Below, in pieces: positions 45,101 through 50,990 of a DNA stretch of 64,000 bases. A program made the position numbers and the translations under genes. Under the pieces are notes generated by a model. It searched no databases and was not told the origin of the DNA. It saw only the letters and a list, made by a program, of their open reading frames with translations. Numbering within the stretch: position 1 is the first letter of the stretch; each line of letters opens with the position of its first letter. Source of the stretch: Solibacteraceae bacterium (lineage in GTDB: Bacteria > Acidobacteriota > Terriglobia > Bryobacterales > Bryobacteraceae); the NCBI GenBank assembly GCA_026984795.1, contig JALSRK010000024.1:1-64000 (forward strand), given 5' to 3'.

Positions 45101-45380
45101 GCAGGGTTTGGAGGGCGTAGTTGCCGACCTCGTTCGTCACCGTCTCGTACTCCTGGCCGGTGTTGATCTCCCTGGCTTTGACGACCAGCCCGACCAGCAC
45201 CGCGCCCGAATTGTCGGTCGCCGTGCCGCGGATGGTGCTGTAGTAGGTCTGGGCCGCCAAGACCGCCGGAAGAAGGAAAAGAAGCAGAGCGACGCCGAGT
45301 GCCGTAAGCGCCGTGCTTGCCGGGCGCCGCGTGTGACTGTCGTGTTTGCTATCACATCCCATCAGTCTTTTCACTCCCAT
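42111..45380 (-). CDS. Oar-like TonB-dependent outer-membrane receptor
   Basis: The 1089-residue protein has a signal peptide ending near residue 44 (LLLFLLPAVLAAQ) and a carboxypeptidase-regulatory-like beta-sandwich at about 48-135 (STIRGTATDNSGAVLVGLVV, GNYALQTLLPGVYTITAEL, GFKQFVV). A plug region (TESITVTAGAQVIETE) and a long beta-barrel follow, ending in phenylalanine (QFTVRLSF) as outer-membrane proteins do. This Oar/SusC-like type is expanded in Acidobacteriota and takes up glycans or other large ligands. ATG 45380 is followed by MGVKRLMGCD; the second Met (45362) is an alternative. Downstream come two pyruvyl-transferase-like genes and a DUF1593 gene on the same strand. Confidence 0.9.
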   Translation of the reverse strand: MGVKRLMGCDSKHDSHTRRPASTALTALGVALLLFLLPAVLAAQTYYSTIRGTATDNSGAVLVGLVVKAREINTGQEYETVTNEVGNYALQTLLPGVYTITAELPGFKQFVVSDIQLDARADRRVDVIMEPGDVTESITVTAGAQVIETERATLADTKPAEIFKVVPINPNYRSIWRMLVLSPTNVKTYKGGNVDYENSTYSIDGLQMRDGWNGGNTAVSAFAYMEAYREYKVEVAGVNASGATSTNVAIVSENGTNELHGEAWLHYNALGLNARPFFSKNRPHGPPIFRPNAKIGGPIYLGKLYDGRNKSFFHFSWQGLRGSQYPRQANFVVPNEAYRRGDFSSLSKQLVDPLTGQPLPGNVIPSSRISSVSKYFQEKYYPLPNSPGDRYNDILTPTTRGDYYSVRVDHRVSQKNSLFGRFLKSKGRTLSPTGGNNPLVGQRDQWRYAIQVVFSDTHVFSPTLVNVIRAGYSRDDSQLHGEQWGPDVVRESGLILEGLNPVYALPQMDIKGFNSISQIRHGAYTWSNYYLQETLSWTKGRHNFKFGMDWDNINGRLYQTPASEVYGRYDFNGRFSGFSYADFLFGIMNKSRRRTSVGLVYPHQDNFGFFVTDDFKVNPRLTLNFGLRYQWMTPRTVEQDLIANFDPALNALVVPSSQALSRVHPGFPKAVNIITADKAGVGRGLVHPDKNNFAPRFGFAWRPGFAEDFVIRGGAGIYYVALHPYIGHGGGAPFELNESFTNEIKDGQPAFAFPKPFPASTFVLGGTGAGGLNPYVRTPYSIQYTFTLEKQLGDFGVSGSYIGTLARKRIWNRDLNQPPANEIPYEDKRPFVPFPDLFWASVKDNGANHNYHALVAKVERRMARGFYFQGHFTWSKSMGDDWHTPEDAFNRAREYSQGPRIPHTRTVFLFVYELPFGRGKHFGGNWPKALDLIAGGWNISGTWVLDQGRYFHPTFRGRDPSNTNKFSGRADRIADGNLSQDRPKSERLAKWFDTSAFVAPPAGIGRFGTSGAYVIRGPGMNVFHFYTGKDISFTERVKLRLEAQSTNFLNHPQFNWPGTTIGTSSYGRITSTNRDYGSRWFQFTVRLSF

Positions 45381-46434
45381 CGTGTCGCGGGGGCCGTTCT
45401 CGACCGCCGGTGCATCCGGCTTCCCGCGAGCTGTCGTTAGTCGTAGAGCCCGCGCCGCGCATGGCGGCCGCCGGGCTCGAACCGCCGGAACCGGGCCCGC
45501 GCTCGTGGCAAGTCTCAGCCCGATCCGCGGTCCAATGCTAGGGAGGGGGCCGGTCAGAGGCAAGTCACATCAACTCACTTGCTGTTGCACGGCGTATCAC
45601 CAGCGAACTGCTTGATATCACTGGAGTTCGCAGTCCCGCCTCACACCGGTGACGCGCCGTGTTAGGCGGAAAAGGCGCGCTACGGGCAGCCCCGGGCGGC
45701 GGGCAGGAGCCCACGGCCTCCCGGCCGGCGGCGGGGCGGCGGGACCCTCGGCCGGGCTGTAAAAGTGGCCCACGCGGCGATGGCGTGCCCGGCGGTGGTG
45801 TGACGCGTGGCGGGAATTCGTGGCGAAAGAAGAAAACGGCGAAGTCCCGCCGATTCCGCTGGTTAGAGGCAGGTGTGACGCGTCGCGGCGGTCCGGCGCT
45901 ACCGGCGCCCGGCAATCTGTCAACGGGAAGAAACGGCGAATACGGGCAGGGATTCGCCGGTTCCGAGGCTGGAGGTTCGAGTAGAGGCACAGTTCAAGCG
46001 TCATGGCTCTGCGGTTGTCAAACATCGGCGGCGGATCGCGTGGCGGTCCGCCTGATCGAGTTCTAGCACGCGGTCAGGAAAGGCTCGCCCGCCGAGTGGG
46101 TCTAAGTGGCAGGAGCGGCAAGGGATTGTGGGACCGGGAAGCGTGTGAACGCGATTCCGGCGCTAGGCGGGCCAGCGGCACTGAAAGAGGGGCGCGGGCC
46201 GCGGACGAGGGCTGGGGGCAGGGGCTTGCTGGTCAAGGGCAGGCAGCAGTCCACTCGTGCGAGCCGCCGGCGAGCGTCCGGTGGCGGTAGCTGGAAGAGA
46301 GACAAAGCGCCCGGAACGGCTCCCGGCCGCCGTGGCGTTTTGGGGCGCCGGGTGGAAGTTGCAGATGGCGGCCTGGTCCCCGTCCCAAAGAAACCCGGTG
46401 AGAATCGCTCGTTGGGGATGACTCTACTCGTATA
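45381..46434. other. gene-free stretch with imperfect direct repeats upstream of the TonB receptor
   Basis: About 1.05 kb between the divergent TonB receptor and the toxin-antitoxin genes without a protein I can support. Open frames are Arg/Gly/Pro-rich and lack ribosome-binding sites. GGTGTGACGCGT occurs at 45797-45808 and 45872-45883, and each copy is followed by a GAAGAAA(A)CGGCGAA element (about 45829 and 45927) and a GATTCSCYGGTT-like element, forming an imperfect long direct repeat. It may be remnant sequence, a structured RNA, or part of the receptor's regulation. Confidence 0.4.
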
Positions 46435-46436
46435 AT
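46412..46436 (+). promoter_or_regulatory. putative promoter of the PIN toxin-antitoxin pair
   Basis: A perfect -10 TATAAT lies at 46431-46436, overlapping the first possible ATG (46435). TTGGGG at 46412-46417 is a weak -35 with a short 13-base spacer. If TATAAT is used, transcription starts near 46443 and translation must begin at the later ATG 46462. Confidence 0.4.
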
Positions 46437-46626
46437 GGCGGTGATTTCGAGTACCACGAACATGAACGTCCGAACGACCAGCGGAGAGAGGACGGAGTCG
46501 GCCACATCACGGAGTCTCGAACTACGCCGCAAGCTGAGGGAGATCAGCGACCGTATTGCAGCGAGCGGCAAGAAGGGCTTGACGCTCGAGCAAGTGCGGC
46601 GCGAGGTTGCCGAGCGGCGCGGCTGA
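46435..46626 (+). CDS. putative antitoxin of a PIN-domain toxin
   Basis: The 63-residue protein (54 residues from ATG 46462) is charged, with SLELRRKLREISDRI and KGLTLEQVRREVAERRG. Small proteins of this type, upstream of PIN toxins, are putative VapB-like antitoxins; I do not recognise the exact family. A -10-like TATAAT overlaps the first ATG, which favours the start at 46462. The toxin gene begins 16 bases after the stop. The surrounding sequence differs in composition from the flanking metabolic genes, suggesting horizontal acquisition. Confidence 0.65.
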   Translation: MAVISSTTNMNVRTTSGERTESATSRSLELRRKLREISDRIAASGKKGLTLEQVRREVAERRG

Positions 46627-46642
46627 CAGATCTTCGGACCCG

Positions 46643-47050
46643 GTGCGTACTTTCCTCGATTCAGGCGTGCTGATCGCCGCGGCAGTGGGGAGAGACAGGC
46701 TGCGGCGCCGGGCCCTTCGGGTGATCGAGAATCCCGATCGGTGGTTCTACTACAGCCCGTTCGTTGCGCTCGAGGTGTTGCCGAAGGCAGTCTACCATGG
46801 CAACACCGATGAGGCGGAGTTCTACCGGACGTACTTCAGAGAGGCGACCTGCTTCGGTGATCTCGACCGGATCTACGAGATCGCGTCGTCCGAAGCCGAG
46901 CGCTCCGGCATGGCAGCGATGGACGCGCTCCATGCCGCGGCTGCGCACCTGGCAAAGTGTGAGCAACTGGTAACGACCGAGAATCCCCGAAAGCCGCTGT
47001 TCCGAACGAAGCTTGTGGAGGTTGTAGGACTGAGCCACCTCAAAGAATGA
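46643..47050 (+). CDS. PIN-domain (VapC-like) toxin
   Basis: The 135-residue protein has the PIN nuclease layout: the first acidic residue in FLDSGVLI near the N-terminus, a glutamate in VALEVLPKA, and the C-terminal AMDALHAAAAHLA with the third acidic residue, followed by LVTTENPR. Such toxins cleave RNA (often tRNA or rRNA). GTG 46643 places the first strand directly at the N-terminus; an upstream TTG would overlap the antitoxin. It pairs with the small gene just upstream. The next genes are convergent, on the minus strand. Confidence 0.85.
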   Translation: MRTFLDSGVLIAAAVGRDRLRRRALRVIENPDRWFYYSPFVALEVLPKAVYHGNTDEAEFYRTYFREATCFGDLDRIYEIASSEAERSGMAAMDALHAAAAHLAKCEQLVTTENPRKPLFRTKLVEVVGLSHLKE

Positions 47051-47518
47051 CGGGGTAGAAACGGAGGTGTCCCCGGGGGCCTGGCGTTGGCTCGAGAGCG
47101 CCGACCCCGATGTGTACAGGTGTTCTTCGTGCCGGGGAGACACGGGTAACACGGTGCACTCATCAGGCGCGTCAGCCGTGGAAAGCGGTCACACTGGACC
47201 AGGCAGCCTCAACGCGAAACTCGACGTTCCGGAATCCGGTGCGGCAAGTAGCGCCCTCGGGTCACAGCCCACCGCGGCCCGCACCGGCTGCCGGATTCTG
47301 CGCGCCGCGAGCCAACAGCACGTGCCGTTGATCGCGCCTCGGGGACTGCGCTGCGCGGAAGCGGGGATGACAGCGGGTCTATCCGCCGGGATCCTGCCCG
47401 TGCATACCACGAAGACCGCCTGTCGCGCCTTTGCACTTCACCGATTCGGCCCGGTCTCTGGAGATTCTCAGCGAAGGGCAGTTCAAGTACGAACGACCTC
47501 AGGTGCCGGCGAACACTT
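47051..47518. other. convergent gap between toxin gene and TIGR04255 operon
   Basis: About 470 bases without a convincing gene. Long plus-strand frames run through it, but their content is Ser/Arg/Pro-rich without recognisable motifs and they overlap the 3' end of the minus-strand operon. Composition is less GC-rich than the flanks. I see no clear hairpin terminator or inverted repeats of an insertion sequence. Confidence 0.45.
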
Positions 47519-47935
47519 CTACCTACGAGGAGGGGCGACGACCCAAAGCGCGCGGCGAGCGAACCAGCGCCTTGTGGAATCTGTCTTCGGACCACAGACA
47601 ACCGCGTGAGAGGACTCCTCGGGTAGCGGGTCAGAGCAGACGGTCTGTCCGCGTGATCGAACCTGCCCAGCAGTCAATGAGACGAGTCCGTATCCCTCAT
47701 GGCCCTCCATCACTCTGCGGACGTCGCCGCCCTCTGACTCGATAACATCTCTCCGGTATACGGACATTGGATCGCCGTCCTCATCATCCTCGAAGGCTGC
47801 GGACGACGGGCGAAGACGGTTGAGTCTCTTGTCAAAAAAGAAATGCCAGGGAGGAATTCGGCGCAGTAAGTCCTCGCCATCGCCAACATCGGGATCGTCG
47901 GGGAAATTCTCGGCACAGTATTCCCGCGTGCTCAC
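47519..47935 (-). CDS. conserved hypothetical protein, third gene of the TIGR04255 operon
   Basis: The 138-residue soluble protein has a conserved look: LLRRIPPWHFFFDKRLNRLR, RPSSAAFEDDEDGDPMSVYR, HEGYGLVSLTAG, DPLPEESSHAVVCGPKT and a basic WFARRALWVV end. From memory, the RIPPWH and RPSSAAF words recur in an uncharacterised bacterial family, but I can assign no function. It starts with GTG 13 bases after the preceding stop and is probably co-transcribed. Acidic His/Glu/Asp-rich stretches could bind metal, but nothing diagnostic is present. Confidence 0.7.
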   Translation of the reverse strand: MSTREYCAENFPDDPDVGDGEDLLRRIPPWHFFFDKRLNRLRPSSAAFEDDEDGDPMSVYRRDVIESEGGDVRRVMEGHEGYGLVSLTAGQVRSRGQTVCSDPLPEESSHAVVCGPKTDSTRRWFARRALWVVAPPRR

Positions 47936-47948
47936 AACATCAGAATGG

Positions 47949-48521
47949 TTATCGTGTCGAGATTCGTTCGACCCAGCGTTTGAGCTCGTGTTCGTGGCCG
48001 GTCACGGGTGACTCCACGCTCTCTCCTGACTCCAGATCTTCAGCAAAGAACGTGACATTCTCAGGAGACCTGATGTAAATCTCTATGTCACCTCTTTCCG
48101 TATGCCACTCTAGCTGAATTCCTCCTCGTACAGTCGGGACAACGACCGGAGAAACTGTCCTGAAGTCGAGCAGCTCGGCCAGCAACCGAATCGCCGTGAC
48201 CACATTCTGTGGCGCAATCGGTCTGGCTGAGTACGAGTTCCATCCCGTAGGAAGGGCCAGGAGATCTACTACCTTCTCGACACTCCTTCGGAAAGACCGC
48301 GGTAACGGACCCCTGGCTTGCACTTCCACGCTTGGGCGTAGCCCGCCCGTGCGAATCACTATCCTACAGATCGCGGAAACAAGTGAACTTTCGCCCTCCG
48401 GAGTGATAGCTTGCCGAACCAATGCATCCGGGCTCGTCGCCCCGGAGAGTCCTGGCTCTGGAAGAACGGTGGTTTCCGACAAGCTGTAAACCTGTTCTCT
48501 TGCTGCAACGGCCTCAAGCAT
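47949..48521 (-). CDS. conserved hypothetical protein, second gene of the TIGR04255 operon
   Basis: The 190-residue protein has a variable N-terminal half. Its C-terminal half contains LALPTGWNSYSARPIAPQNV, a helix AIRLLAELLDF, and then PTVRGGIQLEWHTERGDIEI, a strand pair with the GW-x2-Y and LEWH words that I associate with a small uncharacterised bacterial family. ATG 48521 follows GGGGGAGG with a short spacing, and the TIGR04255 stop lies inside the start (ATGCTTGA, 8-base overlap), so translation is coupled. The function is unknown. Confidence 0.7.
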   Translation of the reverse strand: MLEAVAAREQVYSLSETTVLPEPGLSGATSPDALVRQAITPEGESSLVSAICRIVIRTGGLRPSVEVQARGPLPRSFRRSVEKVVDLLALPTGWNSYSARPIAPQNVVTAIRLLAELLDFRTVSPVVVPTVRGGIQLEWHTERGDIEIYIRSPENVTFFAEDLESGESVESPVTGHEHELKRWVERISTR

Positions 48522-49344
48522 CTGACCTCCCCCATGCGGCATGCATCTCGGGCGTCGTCAAGTCGGCGAACCCTTTCACAATCCATTCTCTCCCCAGGTC
48601 GAAAAACTGAAAAGCGCCGTCGATCCCTTCGCTAAAAGGGGCGCCACGGGCCGTCAGGTTCAAAGTCAAAATCGGGGCGTTGTCCGTCTTCCTCCACGCG
48701 GGTTGCAGGAGAACATGCAGTCTGCCGAGCGGCGCCCTCGTTTCATCTCGCATTATGAAACGGAGCGTGGCGGCGGCGTTCTCGGGTTCCGGCAGAAAGG
48801 CGCGCTCCGGAAGACCTGCCCAAATCCGCACGACCTTTTCGAGCTGACCGTGACCTTCCCACACCGCACCGGGTTCAATGTGATTCACATAAGTGACCTC
48901 GCACTGGTTGACCTCTAACGGCTGAAACCCCTCTTCCTTTAAGAATTGCTCGAAGACGGAGACCTCCTGGCGGAACTTCTCGCGAATTGGCTCGAAGCGC
49001 GGGTATGGCTGATCCTTCGCCGTTCTACGCCAGTTGTGGATGAAGCGGTCGGATTGCACCTGGATCAACTCGGACTTCGCTTCATTGAGGAACCATAACC
49101 GCGGCGCCGGCGGCCGTTCTTCGATCGTCACCTGAGCCTGGGGGGGTGAGGGTGGTCCGAAGGTCTCCACCACCGGAGCCAGTGGGGCGTATTCCTCGAT
49201 CAGAGGCAGCTCTTTCCGGAATCTCTGCCACAGCAGACCCACGTGAGCCGCCGTCAGGCCCTCGATCGGCTCGAACTGGAGGGACAGAACTGTTTCCACC
49301 AGCGGGGGATTTCGGAAATCAGGAAGATCTTCCGGTCTGCTCAT
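48514..49344 (-). CDS. TIGR04255 family protein
   Basis: The 276-residue protein fits the sporadically distributed TIGR04255 family: FRNPPLVETVLSLQFEPIEG at the N-terminus, a central VNQCEVTYVNHIEPG, a LNLTARG strand and a C-terminal FADLTTPEMHAAWGR. The family's function is unknown. ATG 49344 is chosen; a TTG two codons upstream is also open. It heads a three-gene operon with overlapping or nearly touching genes, in a region of lower GC content than its neighbours. Promoter-like TTGGAT-N16-TATGAC lies 46-73 bases upstream. Confidence 0.8.
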   Translation of the reverse strand: MSRPEDLPDFRNPPLVETVLSLQFEPIEGLTAAHVGLLWQRFRKELPLIEEYAPLAPVVETFGPPSPPQAQVTIEERPPAPRLWFLNEAKSELIQVQSDRFIHNWRRTAKDQPYPRFEPIREKFRQEVSVFEQFLKEEGFQPLEVNQCEVTYVNHIEPGAVWEGHGQLEKVVRIWAGLPERAFLPEPENAAATLRFIMRDETRAPLGRLHVLLQPAWRKTDNAPILTLNLTARGAPFSEGIDGAFQFFDLGREWIVKGFADLTTPEMHAAWGRSDA

Positions 49345-49781
49345 GCTCAAGCCCGCTACCAGAACATTTTTGCCCGCTTCTGTTCAGAGGTCATACCAAC
49401 CGCTACAGAAAATCCAACGCCGTTCTCCATCAGTGCAAATGACGGCCCGCACTCATCGCGTTGGCTCCACTATTATGACCCATCTGTAGCCCATCGCGAA
49501 GGGGCGAGGCGTGTTTGGGACGCCTGTTGCTCGTGTCGGGAAATCTCCGTACACCGGGCCGGATCTGTAAGGCTAGCCAGCGGAGAAAGGACCCATGCAA
49601 GCTGCGCTCTCCGATGGTGTTCTTGAAACTCGAAGCCAGCGCGCCGAAAGGAGGCTGACCGTGGGCACCAGAACGAAGCCGATCAAAGCCTCGCTCGGCT
49701 TGGTGGTCCAGCCCCTGATTTGGCACTGAGGACGAACGGAGCGTCTCCCCCACGCAGCATCTCTGCTAAGCTGTCTAGGCG
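49345..49781. other. intergenic region upstream of TIGR04255 operon and galM
   Basis: About 440 bases, less GC-rich than the rest. It contains the operon promoter (49390-49417). A 44-codon frame at 49595-49729 (ATG with upstream GGAGAAAGGA, ending LGLVVQPLIWH) could be a small protein or the remnant of a larger one, but nothing supports either. No insertion-sequence ends are visible. Confidence 0.4.
49390..49417 (-). promoter_or_regulatory. putative promoter of the TIGR04255 operon
   Basis: On the minus strand TTGGAT (49417-49412) and TATGAC (49395-49390) are 16 bases apart, with a start expected about 40 bases before the ATG at 49344. The match is moderate and the sequence here is AT-richer than its surroundings. 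Confidence 0.35.
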
Positions 49782-50924
49782 ATGCGCGGGGTGAGGGTTT
49801 GGGCGGCGATGGTAGCCGTGGCGATGGCTGGTTGTGGTCCGTCGCCGGGGCCGGCGCCGGAGCCGGCGGCAGGAGAAGCGATCGTGGAAACTTTCGGGAA
49901 GTTGCCATCGGGCGAGGAAGTCAAGATCTTTACGCTCACGAACGAGGCGGGCATGGAGGCCCGGATCACGACGTACGGCGGGATCGTCGTCTCGCTCGAG
50001 GTCCCGGACCGCCAGGGCCGGCTGGGCGACGTCGTGCTCGGCTTCGACACCCTGGACGGCTACCTGAAGGGCCACCCGTACTTCGGGGCGATCGTCGGCC
50101 GGTACGGCAACCGCATCGGCGGGGCGCAGTTCACCCTGGACGGGGTGACCTACAAGCTGGCGGCCAACAATGGTCCGAACCACCTGCACGGCGGCATCGA
50201 GGGCTTCGACAAGAAGAACTGGAAGGTGGAGGCGGCGGACGGTTCGAGCCTGACGCTCGGCTACGTGAGTCCGGACGGCGAAGAGGGCTACCCCGGGACG
50301 CTGCGGACGCGGGTGACCTACACGGTGACCCCCGACAACGGGCTGCGGATCGACTACGAGGCGACGACCGACAAGCCCACCGTCGTCAACCTGACCAACC
50401 ACAGCTACTTCAACCTGAAAGACGCCGGGGCGACGCCGATTCTCGATCACGAGATCATGATCAACGCCGACCGCTTCACGCCGGTGGACGAGACGCTGAT
50501 CCCCACCGGCGAGCTGCGGCCGGTGGAAGGCACGCCGTTCGACTTCCGCGAGCCGCACAAGATCGGCGAGCGGATCGACGCCGACGACGAGCAGATCCGC
50601 TTCGGCGGCGGCTACGACCACAACTTCGTGCTGAACCGCACGGGCGAGGGTCTGGAGCTGGCGGCGCGGGTCTACGAGCCGGCGACGGGGCGGGTGCTCG
50701 AGGTGCTGACCACCGAGCCGGGCGTGCAGTTCTACACCGGCAACTTCCTGGACGGGACGCTCGAGGGCAAGGGCGGCATCCGCTACCAGAAGCGCGCCGC
50801 GTTCTGCTTGGAGACGCAGCACTTCCCGGACTCGCCCAACAAGCCGCAGTTCCCCAGCGTCGTGCTGCGGCCGGGGGAGACCTACCGCACGACGACGGTC
50901 TACCGCTTCTCAGTGAAGAAGTAG
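49782..50924 (+). CDS. galM: aldose 1-epimerase (galactose mutarotase), lipoprotein
   Basis: The 380-residue protein interconverts alpha and beta anomers of galactose or other aldoses. A lipoprotein signal (VAVAMAGC, Cys18) places it in the periplasm or membrane. Family motifs are clear: ITTYGGIVVSLEVPD, GRYGNRIGGAQF, NNGPNHLHGG, NLTNHSYFNL (with the catalytic histidine), YDHNFVL and the C-terminal LETQHFPDSPN region. The catalytic glutamate is in CLETQH. A hairpin follows 30 bases after the stop, so it may be monocistronic although the acylase gene begins soon after. Confidence 0.92.
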   Translation: MRGVRVWAAMVAVAMAGCGPSPGPAPEPAAGEAIVETFGKLPSGEEVKIFTLTNEAGMEARITTYGGIVVSLEVPDRQGRLGDVVLGFDTLDGYLKGHPYFGAIVGRYGNRIGGAQFTLDGVTYKLAANNGPNHLHGGIEGFDKKNWKVEAADGSSLTLGYVSPDGEEGYPGTLRTRVTYTVTPDNGLRIDYEATTDKPTVVNLTNHSYFNLKDAGATPILDHEIMINADRFTPVDETLIPTGELRPVEGTPFDFREPHKIGERIDADDEQIRFGGGYDHNFVLNRTGEGLELAARVYEPATGRVLEVLTTEPGVQFYTGNFLDGTLEGKGGIRYQKRAAFCLETQHFPDSPNKPQFPSVVLRPGETYRTTTVYRFSVKK

Positions 50925-50953
50925 CGGCTGCGGCCGACTCCTGTAACTCTCGC

Positions 50954-50970
50954 GGGGCGGCGCACGCCCC
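50954..50970 (+). terminator. hairpin between galM and the acylase gene
   Basis: GGGGCG and CGCCCC form a 6-bp stem around a 5-base loop, followed by GAATAGAATA. It lies 30 bases past the galM stop and about 20 bases before the next start codon. Weak as a terminator because no T-run follows. Confidence 0.3.
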
Positions 50971-50990
50971 GAATAGAATAGGAGCCGACG

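Noticed and set aside
45381-46434. retron, group II intron or CRISPR array
   Set aside because: There are only two imperfect repeat units with unequal spacing, no reverse transcriptase and no cas genes nearby.
47067-47609. 180-codon plus-strand frame after the PIN toxin
   Set aside because: No motif, odd composition, and it overlaps the end of the better supported minus-strand operon.
49595-49729. 44-codon frame with a fair ribosome-binding site
   Set aside because: No similarity to a known small protein and no supporting neighbour; kept only as a note on the intergenic region.
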